Below, piece by piece: positions 33,056 through 43,918 of a DNA stretch of 64,000 nucleotides. This DNA is from Porphyra umbilicalis (taxonomy: Eukaryota > Rhodophyta > Bangiophyceae > Bangiales > Bangiaceae), in contig KV919033.1 of assembly GCA_002049455.2 (NCBI GenBank), forward strand, positions 39,843 through 103,842, read 5' to 3'. Made by a program: the position numbers and the translations under genes. Below the pieces are notes generated by a model that did no database searches, was not told the origin of the DNA, and saw only the letters and a list, made by a program, of their open reading frames with translations. The stretch's first letter is position 1, and the number at the start of each line of letters is the position of its first letter.

Positions 33056-34561
33056 ATGGATGACGATGGTCAGGCGCCGACCACCAAGGGCGCATTTTCC
33101 TTCTTCCAGCAGGCCGACGAGGCTGGCGGTGCCGCCGGCGGCCCGAGCCGGGGCCGACCGCCCTCGACGCCCAACGCCACGGGCACGTCCAAGTCATCGA
33201 CCGGCGGCGGCCTCTTTGTCATGCCCGACATCGAGCTCAACCCGACCAAGGGCGTCATTGGGGATTTCGTATGCATGGTCAACAACTCGGTGCGGCTCGA
33301 GGTGCGCGACTTGTACCGGATCCTCCAGTCGTGCGAGGCGCGCAAGCTGCAGCTGGGGCCGACCGACATGGAGCTGCTCTTTGCCTGGTTTGAGGAGTTT
33401 GAGATCCTGTGCGTGGACCTCTTTGAGATGGAGGAGGACTTGCTGTTTGCGTTCATCGAGCGCAACGACCACCTGTCCCGCTACGACCGGGTGTGGTCGG
33501 GGGAGGGGGACAAGCTCAAGGGCGCCCTGTGCGAGGCCAAGCGAACCCTCGCCAAGGGCACCATCACCTCCGCCTTTGCCAAGTTCAACGACGTCGAGGA
33601 CGAGTTTTGTGGGCGCCCCACCGCGCAGGTCTTCCCAGCTCTCGCGCCCGCGGCGCAGGAGCTGGCGTCTGCCATCCTCTCGTTCGTGGCGCTCAAGGAC
33701 CAGGAGCTGCCGCCAGCGCTGCAAACCCGCTTCTCGGAAAAGGAGATCCGCGCGCAGGAGAAGAAGTACTGGGCCGAAACCAAGGTCATGGAACATTCGG
33801 ACGTCATCCTGTCGTTGGCCACCCGGTCCATGACCCCGGACGAGCGGGTGCGGTGGAAGGCGCGCGCTGCGCCGAGCCGCGCGGCCATCATCGGCCTCCG
33901 CACCAGCGGCGCGGAGCTGTACGCGCGCTTTGAGCGGTGCCACCTGGCCTTTGTCACCGAGTCGGAGGAGCTGGTCGAGACCGCCAAGGCGGAGCGCGCC
34001 AAACTGATGGAAGCTTCCAAGTCGGCCAACGGGGCGGTGGCGGACCGTGAGAACCTGGCGTCGGTGATTGAGCTGCAGCTGGCTAAGATCAAGGAGGACT
34101 CGGAGGCGGCTGCGGCCAAGGCGGCGAGGAGGAAACTCGGGCCGCTGCGGGCGCTCAAGTCCCCACGCCCGGCGGCAGATGGGGTCGGCAGCGCGCCGGC
34201 GTCACCCGCGGACGGGGCGGCGGTGGAGGAGCTCATGTCTCCCGTTTCAGAGGTCGACTCGCCGACCGCCCCCGTCGGCTCGTCGCTCGTGCGGGTGTTG
34301 TCGGGCGGCCGCAAGAGCAAGGGCGACGTCCCCCCAACGCCTGGGCCACGCAAATCCAAGGGCCCCGAGAAGTCGCGGTGGAGCCGCTCCAAGTCGACGG
34401 TCTTCATGCCAACGTCACCAACTAACGGCGACTTTGAGTACCTGTCTCCACTGTCGCTGACGGCGGGCGTGCCAGAGGGGCAGCCGCAGTCAACGCAAGG
34501 CAGGAGGTCAAGGCTTTTTGGCGGCAAGTCCAAGAAGGAGCTGGCCCCAACAGCAGACTAG
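33056..34561 (+). CDS. Conserved-looking all-helical protein of unknown function
   Basis: 501 residues, intronless, start at 33056 directly after a pyrimidine-rich leader. I do not recognise it. The N-terminal 55 residues are disordered. Residues about 60-320 are strongly helical with alternating acidic and basic patches (VRLEVRDLYRILQSCEARKL, WFEEFEILCVDLFEMEEDLL, AKGTITSAFAKFNDVEDEF). This recalls a hemerythrin-like or other four-helix bundle but lacks a clear set of metal-binding histidines. The C-terminal third is Ser/Pro/Lys-rich with SP and TP sites (PRKSKGPEKSRWSRSKST) and could be phosphorylated. No signal peptide or membrane segment. Codon use matches neighbouring real genes and the frame is uninterrupted, so it is very likely genuine. 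Confidence 0.8.
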   Translation: MDDDGQAPTTKGAFSFFQQADEAGGAAGGPSRGRPPSTPNATGTSKSSTGGGLFVMPDIELNPTKGVIGDFVCMVNNSVRLEVRDLYRILQSCEARKLQLGPTDMELLFAWFEEFEILCVDLFEMEEDLLFAFIERNDHLSRYDRVWSGEGDKLKGALCEAKRTLAKGTITSAFAKFNDVEDEFCGRPTAQVFPALAPAAQELASAILSFVALKDQELPPALQTRFSEKEIRAQEKKYWAETKVMEHSDVILSLATRSMTPDERVRWKARAAPSRAAIIGLRTSGAELYARFERCHLAFVTESEELVETAKAERAKLMEASKSANGAVADRENLASVIELQLAKIKEDSEAAAAKAARRKLGPLRALKSPRPAADGVGSAPASPADGAAVEELMSPVSEVDSPTAPVGSSLVRVLSGGRKSKGDVPPTPGPRKSKGPEKSRWSRSKSTVFMPTSPTNGDFEYLSPLSLTAGVPEGQPQSTQGRRSRLFGGKSKKELAPTAD

Positions 34562-36040
34562 CGGCCAAGGGAGGCGTAGCATAGTAGGGGCAATTCTTTT
34601 CTTCTCTGGGCTTGCGCGAGGACACTGGCGACCCTGTATCGGAGGGCACACAAAGTTTGTTGTTCCAACACTTGTTCTCGCACACATGGCAGCTAACCAC
34701 ACCGCTACCGTCCATGAAAAACTGAAGCGCCGAAGTATATCCCATTCCCATTCTATTCCACCCGAAGAAACAGTGTCCGGGAAGCAGGCTGTAGGTCCGC
34801 CACAACAGCAGCTTTTGACAAGCGAGTTTCTCGCACTGGATAGAGACACACTCTACATGCCTCCTGCAGAAAATGGCGCACTTCAGCCGCCTGGAAGCGT
34901 TTCTCGCGAAGGCTCTCACCGACTGAGAAAAGAAGAAGCGCTGGAAATCCTGGTGCGTCGAAGTGGCGCACAGCTGAACCGGAGACGATCGGAAATCGAG
35001 AGACCTGGTGTTGCTGTGCAAGGACAACAGCCGCCAAACGTGCATAAAGGTTGGATGAAAGATGGCATCTTCGGGTGAAAACACAAAGCAACTGTCTCGT
35101 ATGTAATATCATATGGTGGATGTAGATTTTCATCATGAGAAACAGTACTTGTCGCGGGGATGCCTCGAGATCAGCCGAATATCTAAAGGTCAGCCAATCC
35201 AGTCGCCTGTGGCGATGAAGTCGCTGCGCCACACCACTCGTTTGACCAGGGCCGCCTCTCAGCCACAAAAAAGCCGTCCGCACGGGCCGGGTCAATGACA
35301 ATCTCCACTAGCGCACCAAATCATCAGCTCTGGCCGTCGCCACCTGGAAAGCCTCGCGCATGAGCTCCGGCGGATCAGCCGCATCCTGCAGGGGGCCAAT
35401 GGCTGACGAGCGTGACGCTCTTCGCGAGGCGTCGCGGGCCCAACCGACGTCTCGCGGAACCCTGTCTCGGACACGCTCCCTGACCGAGGGGTTTGCGCGA
35501 GAGGCGCCACCCGGAGAGAGCGGGGGCCGAAGAGCATGCGTTGGGAGGGGCTGGTCTGCGGCAGTGGGAGATGGGGTGGCTCTGAGCGACTTCCTGACGG
35601 TCGCCTTGTCCGTGCACCGAGAGAGCCCCCCCCACGGCGGTCTGCAGGGACGACACGCATGCACTGGATGGAGGTCCACCCAGAGCCCATTTTGCCGGGA
35701 TACCGTTCAACAGCTGCACTGCAGGGGGGGGTTGGGCGGGACGAGGGGACTGGCGAAATTGACGTCGTTTGGGCCCTCGCCCGACACTGGGCTGGGCGGC
35801 AGTCGCGCATAAAGCGCGACGCTCGCACGCCACTCGTATGACGGACGCCGCGCGCATCATGCCCGCCCATCGCCGTCTTCCTTCTCCTTCACCCTTCACA
35901 TACCTCCTCTCTCGTGCTGCATACCTCCCAACCCGGCTTGCGTTGCGCCCCCCTCCTTGGCTGTCTGTCCCTGAGCGTAACACGGTTACATCCTCATCTT
36001 GTCTTGGCCAACGCCCCTTCTCCCCTCAAGGTTCTGTACC
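34562..36040. other. Intergenic
   Basis: Moderate-GC DNA at 34600-35300, then GC-rich. A frame from 35399 (MADERDALREASRAQPTSRG) is open for about 140 residues but shows no domain and is not annotated. CATAAAG at about 35809 is a possible TATA variant for the gene at 36041, whose leader is pyrimidine-rich. Confidence 0.45.
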
Positions 36041-37588
36041 ATGACGTCGACGTGTTCCTTCGTGCCGCTGCCGGTCGCCCCCACCCGTCCCCCACCTGCT
36101 GGCACGTCGGCGTTTACCCCTGGCGCCGCGTCGGTTGTCGCTGGCACTTGCCCCACCCCCCCGGCAACGAACCGCCCACGCATGGGTGCGGCAACGGTGG
36201 CACAAGCCGCTACTGCCCCGCGAACGGCGGCGGAGGCCCTGCACGCTGCCGGCGGTGTGGATCCAATCACCCACCATGTGGCCGCGACGCTTCGTCGCCA
36301 CACGAGCGCGCGCGCCGACGCGGCTGCGTCGGATGAGAAGCGGTCGCGGCGCCCGGGCGTGGCCGAGTGGTCACCGGTGCCCAACGTCAAGTGCGGCACG
36401 TCGTCGGGGGGGGGCTGGGTCGGCGGCGCCGCAGCCGTGGCCGCGGACGCTGCCGCCAAGCGCGCCACCTGGGCGGCCGAGATGGCCGCCCTTCGCGGGG
36501 ATGTTGTGGCGGCGCCGGCGCCCGTTGATGCGCCGGTGCCAGCAAAGATCGAGTCGCGCCCGCTCTCCTGGGCCGCCCGTCAGGCGCGCCTGCGTGAGCA
36601 TGCCGCGTCGGTCATCATCAAGCCGACGCCCGTCAAGGTGACGCCAACGCCGGTTGTGACGGTGCCAACACCCGTAGAGGTGGCGCCAACGCCGGTCAAG
36701 GCGATGGCTCCCAAGATCGCCGAGGGGCCGGCTCCCAGTACTCTGACCGAGCCGTCCAAGCTTGCCAAGGCCCTGTCCCCGACGCCTGCCGCGTCGCCTC
36801 TTGAGGTGGCAGCCTCGTCACTGGCGTCGCCAGCGCCTGCCAAGGCCGCGACCGACGTGCCGGTGTACGCGCCTCGCGCCGCGCCAGTTCCCGTGGCCGC
36901 GTCGATGTCGCTGGCCGAAGTCTTGTCGCCTGCGCCGGCGCCGTCGCTGCTTGAGGCGGCTGCGTCCGCGCTGGCCGCGGCGGCTGGCGCTTCTACTTCG
37001 GACGCAGCCACTGTGAAGGTGCCGTCGTATGCTCCGCGCGCCGCACCGGCAACCGTTAAGACACCTTCCGTCGCTGTGGCTGCGCCCGCGCCCGCCAAGG
37101 TCACCGAGCGCGTCACCCCCCGCGTCATCCACGTGCGCTCCGCGTGGGGCAAGACGGGCTCGGTGGCTCCGGTCGTCAAGCCGACGCGCAAGGTCATCCA
37201 CGTGCACTCTTCGTGGCGCAAGACCACCCCTGCCAAGGCCACCCCTGTCAAGGCTACTTCTGTCAAGACCACCTCTGTCAAGGGCCCTGCGGCATCGCGT
37301 GTGTCTTCTGTCCGTGTCAAGGCTCCCGTGTCATCCAGTACGCCTACCCGCACTGCGCCGGTGACCCGCACGGCGGCGCCGGTGGTTCCGGACTTTGTGT
37401 CGGCAGCCTTGACAGGTGTCACCGAGCCTGCATCGGTTGCGGTGGCCGCGCCCGTCGAGGAGGACGACAAGATCTCTGCCGCGATGCGGACGCTAGTGAC
37501 CCCGGCACTGACCATGGCGTTTGTCGGCGCGTGCCTGGCGCTCAGTCACGTAGGCGCCGTCATTGGCGCCGGGCTTCCGCTCAACTAG
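36041..37588 (+). CDS. Ala/Pro/Val-rich low-complexity protein with C-terminal hydrophobic segment
   Basis: 515 residues, one exon, start at 36041. No known domain. Features: a Ser/Pro/Thr-rich N-terminus; a basic centre; a tract of TPVKV / TPVEV / TPVVT repeats (about residues 200-235); two copies of a VPVYAPRAAP / VPSYAPRAAP motif about 50 residues apart; two copies of RVIHVRSAWGKT / KVIHVHSSWRKT; and Thr/Lys repeats (KATPVKATSVKTTSVK). It ends with a membrane-type helix LTMAFVGACLALSHVGAVIG. The composition suits a cell-wall, thylakoid- or membrane-associated structural protein, but this is guesswork. Two internal duplications point to growth by repeat expansion. Confidence 0.7.
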   Translation: MTSTCSFVPLPVAPTRPPPAGTSAFTPGAASVVAGTCPTPPATNRPRMGAATVAQAATAPRTAAEALHAAGGVDPITHHVAATLRRHTSARADAAASDEKRSRRPGVAEWSPVPNVKCGTSSGGGWVGGAAAVAADAAAKRATWAAEMAALRGDVVAAPAPVDAPVPAKIESRPLSWAARQARLREHAASVIIKPTPVKVTPTPVVTVPTPVEVAPTPVKAMAPKIAEGPAPSTLTEPSKLAKALSPTPAASPLEVAASSLASPAPAKAATDVPVYAPRAAPVPVAASMSLAEVLSPAPAPSLLEAAASALAAAAGASTSDAATVKVPSYAPRAAPATVKTPSVAVAAPAPAKVTERVTPRVIHVRSAWGKTGSVAPVVKPTRKVIHVHSSWRKTTPAKATPVKATSVKTTSVKGPAASRVSSVRVKAPVSSSTPTRTAPVTRTAAPVVPDFVSAALTGVTEPASVAVAAPVEEDDKISAAMRTLVTPALTMAFVGACLALSHVGAVIGAGLPLN

Positions 37589-38219
37589 AGGCTCTCCATG
37601 ACGTTGCCATTGGGTCCGACACCCATACCTACGTTTGTCGCTGGAATCCTGGCTCTTCATCAAGGCGTCACCGCGCGCCCACACATCACGCCGCTTCACC
37701 AAGAAGCCGTATCATCTGCTTTCCCAGTTGGGGTGGCTGGTGAGAACCAGCCGGCCGAGTCCGAGCTGCATCCGCTCTTCTGCTTGTTTCGTGTCGTCGG
37801 AGTTGTCGAGATACCCGCGACGGGGGCCGCTGAGGCATCCACTACTTCTACGTTAATTCTGCGGCCCCCCACAGGGTGTGGGCGAGGCCGCAGTCACCCA
37901 GTTCTTTCTTCATTTCTTGGGGCCCGCGATTTTCGCGTGCATTTGAATATATGTCAAAATTTCTCTTGAATACTGTGATTTTTCGCTACAAGATCGCCGG
38001 TCATAGATTGTTTCCGACAATGACCTGCGTTTCCAGGTCGTCAAGGGGGGTAATGGTGAATCTGCAAGGACCTTGTGAAATCATCCCCGATCTGACAGCG
38101 AGAAGTCACTGTACTGTACCCCCAGCGAGCACCCTGCCATCGAATGGAGGTCACGGCATTGGGGACAGACTGAACACACTTCGTGGCTGCAGCCGCTGGT
38201 CGCTACAGTGCACAAAGGT
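37589..38219. other. Intergenic, containing a dispersed repeat
   Basis: The 3' flanks of two convergent genes. Apart from the repeat copy at 37965-38115, nothing is seen. Confidence 0.5.
37965..38115 (+). repeat. Dispersed repeat, copy A
   Basis: About 150 bases that match, at roughly 70-80% by eye, the reverse complement of 51715-51865. Shared blocks include AAGATCGCCGG, ATTGTTTCCG, ATGACCTGCG / ACGACCTGCG, TTCCAGGTC and AGGGGGGTAA. Low GC for the window. No coding. Confidence 0.8.
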
Positions 38220-39869
38220 CTACGCACAGTACTCCACTGCAGCTGTCGCGCCCCCCCCGCCGCCGCCACCACACTCACCCGTCGCTGCCCACCGCACCAC
38301 AGCCGCGCCAGCGGCGAGGAGCGCGCGGCCGACCACCGCGGACGGGGTGCCAATCTCGGCCCAACTGAAGCACCCGAGCAACACGCCAATGACGAGGGCC
38401 TTTGCCCAGTGAGGGAGCGACGGCGGTCGTGGCCGCTGCGATGGCGCCGCGGCGGCGCCCGCCGAGTCACACAGCGTGTCGGCGGGCGATGGCGGTATCA
38501 GCTGCGGCGACTTTTGTGGCGGCGGCGGCGACGGGATTGTCACAGCCAGAGCGGCCCAGATGAGGTGCTGCAGCTCCTCCTCGAGGTACTTGCAGTGACC
38601 GCCGTACCAGTCGAGGACTTTGGCTGAGGACGGGCGGAGGTAGATGCTGGCGTCCACGTTGGCCACCCGCCCCGCCAGCAGCCGCCCGTCGTAGAGGGTG
38701 GACAAATCCCCCATGCGTGGCGGCGGATGCACGCGCGCCGACAGCTCGACGCGGGCGCCCTCGCTGCCCAGCGCCCGCCGCCCGTCCCGGTGGTACCGCT
38801 CGTACAACCACAACGCCGCGTCCGTGTCGGTGTGCGTCACGAGGACGGAGCCCGCCACCCAGTCTGGCACCCGGTGGTACGCCCCCGCTGGAGAGAAGGC
38901 GGTGCTGGGCACAGCGCCCTGCACCAGTACAAGCGTCGACAGCAGCCGACGGTCGCCGGTGCGGCCGGCCGCCGCGGCCTGCACCGCCGCTGACAGGACG
39001 TGGCAGCCGAGGCTGTGGCCGATGGCGTGGTACCGCACCGCCGGGGGGAGGGGAGCGCCAGGCGGCGGCACCCGCAGCGCCTCGGCATCGTGGAGGGCGG
39101 CGAGCAGTGCCTTGCCGGTGATGACGCCAACGGTCACGGCGCGCTCCTCAAAGCGTCCAAACTTCAGGTACGAGACCGACACGCCGGCCGAGATGGCCGC
39201 AGACGCTGCGGCCGCCACGCTGGGCAAGACGACGCCGGCGGGGGCGGCGGCCACCGTCGCGACCGCCTGGGTGACGGCCGGCACCATCCGCCGCGCGTCC
39301 ATCGCTTCGGTCCACGTGGTCGGCGCCCACTGGTCCGAGCGCCAGCACAGGCCGATGAAGAGGGGGTGGAAGTGGGGTGGCGGCGCGCCGTTGGTCGCCG
39401 CCGCCCCCCGCCGCGCAGTGTTGGCGGCAGCCGCCGCCGCCTTTGCACGGCGATAAAACAGGGACTGTATCCAGCCCTCATGGAACGCCACCGCCCCGTC
39501 GGTCGTGCACCCGAGGCCGTGCGCAAAGAGGAACACGTCGGTGACGGGGTGCTCGACGCTGACGAGCAGCTCCGCCACGACCGCCGACGTGCGGACGCCA
39601 CCGGGGCGGGCTGTCTCGACGCCAAAGGCGTCGACGAGGATGGGGTACCACACCGCGTCGCGGTCAGCGCCGCTAAAGGCCGCCGAATGCAGGCGGCGGG
39701 GCTCCATGTCAAGCGACGGCGGGGGGGTGGGGGTGGGGGGGGCGGTGGGTGCGCTCCCAAGCCAATCGGTCTTGGCAGCGGTGACGCAGAGGCTGGTGCT
39801 GGGCGTGCCCCCGAGGCTGGCGGCAGGGCCAACGGCGCGCGCGGCCGCCCCCATTTGAACGCGTCGCAT
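38220..39869 (-). CDS. Alpha/beta-hydrolase (lipase-like) with C-terminal membrane segment
   Basis: 549 residues if the ATG at 39869 is used (MRRVQMGAAARAVG). Later starts are possible (MEPRRLHS near 39706), and the frame is open upstream to 40655 without good coding character. Hydrolase features: VTDVFLFAHGLGCTTDGAVAFH (early strand with a HG oxyanion-type loop), FIGLCWRSDQWAP, the nucleophile elbow YHAIGHSLGCHVLSAA (GHSLG, Ser near residue 286), and LVLVQGAVPSTAF. Aspartate and histidine partners are plausible in VLVTHTDTDAAL and the later region but not assigned. The C-terminus has HWAKALVIGVLLGCFSWAEIG, a probable membrane anchor. It resembles the alpha/beta-hydrolase family that in bacteria includes DUF900-like proteins. 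Substrate unknown. Confidence 0.78.
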   Translation of the reverse strand: MRRVQMGAAARAVGPAASLGGTPSTSLCVTAAKTDWLGSAPTAPPTPTPPPSLDMEPRRLHSAAFSGADRDAVWYPILVDAFGVETARPGGVRTSAVVAELLVSVEHPVTDVFLFAHGLGCTTDGAVAFHEGWIQSLFYRRAKAAAAAANTARRGAAATNGAPPPHFHPLFIGLCWRSDQWAPTTWTEAMDARRMVPAVTQAVATVAAAPAGVVLPSVAAAASAAISAGVSVSYLKFGRFEERAVTVGVITGKALLAALHDAEALRVPPPGAPLPPAVRYHAIGHSLGCHVLSAAVQAAAAGRTGDRRLLSTLVLVQGAVPSTAFSPAGAYHRVPDWVAGSVLVTHTDTDAALWLYERYHRDGRRALGSEGARVELSARVHPPPRMGDLSTLYDGRLLAGRVANVDASIYLRPSSAKVLDWYGGHCKYLEEELQHLIWAALAVTIPSPPPPQKSPQLIPPSPADTLCDSAGAAAAPSQRPRPPSLPHWAKALVIGVLLGCFSWAEIGTPSAVVGRALLAAGAAVVRWAATGECGGGGGGGATAAVEYCA

Positions 39870-42083
39870 CGGACGGGGCCGTACAAGCGGCGCCCCGTCG
39901 CGGCGCTCGTAGCGCGAGTCGGCGCCCACCCACCCACGCGCCGCCGCCGGTGGGTCAGCCCCACCGCGCTTGCCAGGCGCCGCGTCAGCTGCTGGGGCCG
40001 CGCGCGGCCCCTGCGCGCCGGGGCATCGAAGCGTCTGCGTGTCCCCCCCCCAGCCGAGCGCGTTGACGTTGGGGCGCTGCGGGCGCCCGCCGGCGGCGCC
40101 TCCGCCATGGGCCTCAGCCAACTGATCCGGAGCGCCTCGCCCGCCCGCGGCACTCGCACGCCGGCTTGACACCGTGCCAATGCAGGCCGGGACTATAGCG
40201 TCCCGAGGTAGGGGCACGCGGCTGCCATGCGCCGGAGCTGGCGGCGCGGCGGCACCCACAGCCGCCGCGGCGACGCTGGCGGCACAGCAAGGACCGGGCG
40301 CGGTAGTCAGAGCGGGGAGCACGGGTGATATCTCACACAGCTGACGAGGCCGCGTACCAATCGCGCCCCACTCGCCACTTGTGGTGGGGCCGCGTTGCAC
40401 CGGCGGGGGCACCGGCCGGTACAGCTGTACACCGGCTCGCAAGCGACTTGATGCCAGGGTGTCGACCTTGCCTTCAATCAATCCAGATTCAAGGCCATGT
40501 TTTCGTTGAAGGCAGCTACCAAAGACAGCATAGTCGTATTCAACCCTCTCGAACTGATTGTTCATGTGCTGTGAACTTTGTGACCAAGTCGCGTTGACAG
40601 CGGCATTGTCGTCGGCGAGCCGAAAGAAGTTATAGAAAAAAGGCCATACAACCAAACACTATTCACACCTGACCTGACAAACAAACAAGCTGGTGCAGGT
40701 CGCCACGCACCGACGCCGTGCCGGACGCCCACGCCCGTCTCTGCTACATCGCCTCATGGTCCCTGCTGTCCTGCGTGCCCTCGCCTCCGCTTTCTTATAC
40801 GTCGTACCCTCTGATGATGCTCTACGTGCTGCTGTACTGCTGTGGGTACACTGTCTGTTGCTGCTCCGTCGCAGTGTCGTCTGCCACATCAGGCATACAC
40901 AGCGTCATTCTTCGGAAAACATTGGGAGGGAGTGAAGAGGCTGGTGGGGAGGTCGAATTGGGAGGCGTGGGTGGGACCTCGCGCCTGGCGTGGCGTCGGT
41001 GGTCGAAAGCTGCTGCGGCGGTGGATGTGCAGTATCACACGCATACCAATGGGCCGTTTCCTATGATGGCAGCTCTCTTTACCATCAGCAATGGGCTGCA
41101 TGGGCTAGGCGAGAGGTGGCAAACACACCAGGCAGCGCGTGCCACAGCCCAGTTGCAGGGAGCACCCTTGAAACCAATCAACTGCTGCTCGTCTCAAGCG
41201 TTGGTCATGGAGGCACCCCGACGGTCCTTCTTCCACACAATTCGACGCTCTCACTTCATCATTGAGGATACCTAAAAGGCGCGGATTTCTCCAACACCTG
41301 ATTAAATCAGTTGACCCTGACTTTTGTCGCACTTTTCTGGGATGAATCTCGCGACCCTGACTTGAGGCGCACTTTGAGACCCACACAACGGCGCGCGTGC
41401 GGAGCCCTTCCACGCGCCGGCTCACGAGCGACGCTGCGGGCGGCCGGCGGGCGGGCCCGACGCCCGCGTCGGCACGCACCCGCGGCCCGCCCGTTGCGCC
41501 GCGGCGGGCGCGCGCCCGCGGCAACCCCCCCCGACGTCGTCCCCACACGCCCGCGGGGCGGGCGGGCGGCCGGCCGGCGCCCGCCGCGCCCGCCGCGCCC
41601 GCCGCGTCCGCCGGGCGGGCGCCCCCTCGCCGCCCCGCCCGCGGGGCTCGGGAGCGGGGCCGCCGCCGCCGCCCCCGCGCCGGCCCCCGCGCGCGCTCCC
41701 GCCGCCGCCGCCTCGACGGGTCACCGGGGAACCCCCCCCCTGCCCCCCCCGGCCCCCCGCGGCGGCGGGCGGTCGCGCGCCCCCCTCCCGGCCCCCGCGG
41801 CGGCGGGCGGTCACCGCCGCGCGACGGTCGCGCGCCCCCCCCCCGGCCCCCCGCGGCACGCGCCGCGACACGCGGACCGCAGCTTCCGGCGGGCCGCGCC
41901 CGCCGCCGCCGCCGCACCGGGCGACCCGACCTCGCGGGGGGCCGCACGGGCGTCGCCGTCCCGCCCGGCCGCCCCCCACCCCCCTCCCCCCCCCCCCCCC
42001 CCGCCCCGACGCAAGCCCCCACGTCCGGCCAACGCCGCACGCGGCCGGCGGCAGCCCCCCCTTCCCCCCCATCCCCCCCCGCC
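39870..42083. other. Intergenic
   Basis: 39870-40655 is an open but coding-poor extension of the hydrolase frame. 40660-41300 has ordinary composition and no gene. At 41312 and 41352 a phrase GACCCTGACTT...GCGCACTTT / TGTCGCACTTT is repeated in tandem. 41400-42083 is extremely GC-rich and its open frames have random Arg/Pro-rich translations. Confidence 0.45.
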
Positions 42084-42714
42084 ATGGCGGCGGCCACCAC
42101 GTCCACGGCGGGGGTCCCCCCCCCCCCCCTCCCCCCCCCTCGAGGGGCACCCCCCCCCGCACCCGCCGCCGCAGCCGGCAGCGTCTTTCGCGTCGACCTC
42201 GAGGCGGTTGCGCGGGAGCTCGGCGTGCCGTCGGCGGCGGCGCTGCTCGACGCCCTCGCCGCCGACGCGGCGGTGCCGGTCGTTGGGGCGGACCCCGCCG
42301 ACGCGGGGTGGGGGGGGGGGGGGGTGCTTGGGATGGGGGGGGGGGTGCCGCCTGGGCGGGGGGGGGGGTGGGGTTGCCGGGGGGGGGACGCCGGCGGCGG
42401 CGGCGGCGGCGGGTGGGAACCCCCACCCGGTGGGGAGGGTGGCGCCGGCGTCAAGGCCGCCGCCGCCGCCGCCGCCAAGACCGACGCCCCGCCCGCCGGC
42501 CGGGAAGGCGACACGGCCGACGGGGTGGCGCACGGTGCGGCGGCGATGGGGGTGGCGGAGCCGCCGCTGCCGCCGCTGCTGGTGCTGCCGACGACCGGCT
42601 GGCGCCCGCCCGCCCGCTCCCCGTCGGCCATTGCCGCGGCGGCGACGGGGGAGGCGTGGTCGGGGTGGGGCCTCCTCGCCGCCGACGGCGGCAGCGGCGA
42701 CGGCGGCGACGGGC

Positions 42715-42750
<36 letters not shown>

Positions 42751-43887
42751 CCGCCATCCGTGGGGCCACCCCCCCAGACCTGCTGCCGTCGAGGGCCACC
42801 GGCGCTGGGGGGTTTTCCCCCCCGCCCCCCACCCCCGCCGCCGCCGCCTTGACCGGGTGGGCGTCGCCCGCCCCTCCCCCCCCCGCCACCGCGTGGTGGG
42901 CGTGGGCGGCCGCCCCCGACGACGGGGACTCGGACACGGACGGGGGCGGCGGCGGCCCGCCGTCGCCCCCGACACCCGTCACCCCGCTAACGGCGGTCGT
43001 TGTTGGCGGCTCGCCCCGCCGGTATGGGGCGACCGGGCACCTCCCGTGGCGCGCTGAGTGGGTCGATGACGCGGCGCTCGAGCACCTCGACGGCGGTGGG
43101 GGAGGCGGGGGGGGGAGGGGGGTGGCGGCGGCACGCCGCCGCCGCCGCCGACGCCATTGTCGGGGGCGGGTGCCGCCCCGCCGGCGCTCGTCAGCAGCTT
43201 TTCCCGCCGCACCGTGCGCTACTCGACGACGGCCTACGACTTGGGCGCGCCCGACGCGTACGCGGGGACGCCCGGGAGTTCGCCGGTGCGGGGGGAGGCG
43301 GGCGGCCGCCGCGGCGGCGGCGGCTGGTTTGGCCCCGACAGCAGCGGGGAGATTGTCCTCGCGGCCGCCGGCGGCGGCTCCTCGGGGGACGTGTGGCGGG
43401 CGGCAGCCGCGGCGGCGGCGGCGGCGGGGGCGGGGGGGGCGCCCCCGCCACCGCCGCCAGCGGCGGCCCCACGTCCATGCTCCTCGTCGTCCCCCCCGCC
43501 GTCGGGGGAGGCGGTGGCGGCGGCGGCGGCGGCGGCGGGTACCGCCCCCCTACCGCCGCCGCCGCCGCGGCTCCGCCGACCGCAGCGACGCGTCTGACGC
43601 CGACGGCTGGTCCTCGTCGACCGTCGGCAGCGCGTCGGCGGCCGACGAGGCCGGGCGGCGGGGCGTCGGCCGCCGCCGCCGCGCCGGCAGCAGCCGCTTG
43701 GCCGCCGTCGGCGGCGCCGCCGGCAGCGCCCCGGCCCCCGCCCGCCACCGCCCACAGTGGTCGCGCTCCTTCCCCGACTTGCCGGCGCTGCCGGCGCTCG
43801 CCACCCTCGACGCGTCCGTCCACGTGGCGACGCCCCCCCGCCGCGGCGGCGGCGGCAGCGGCTGGCGCCCGTCCCCGCGCACGCCGG

Positions 43888-43918
<31 letters not shown>

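Noticed and set aside
39870..40655. N-terminal extension of the hydrolase to a 811-residue protein
   Set aside because: The extra 260 residues have no domain and irregular composition; the later starts fit the hydrolase fold better, although an extension cannot be excluded.
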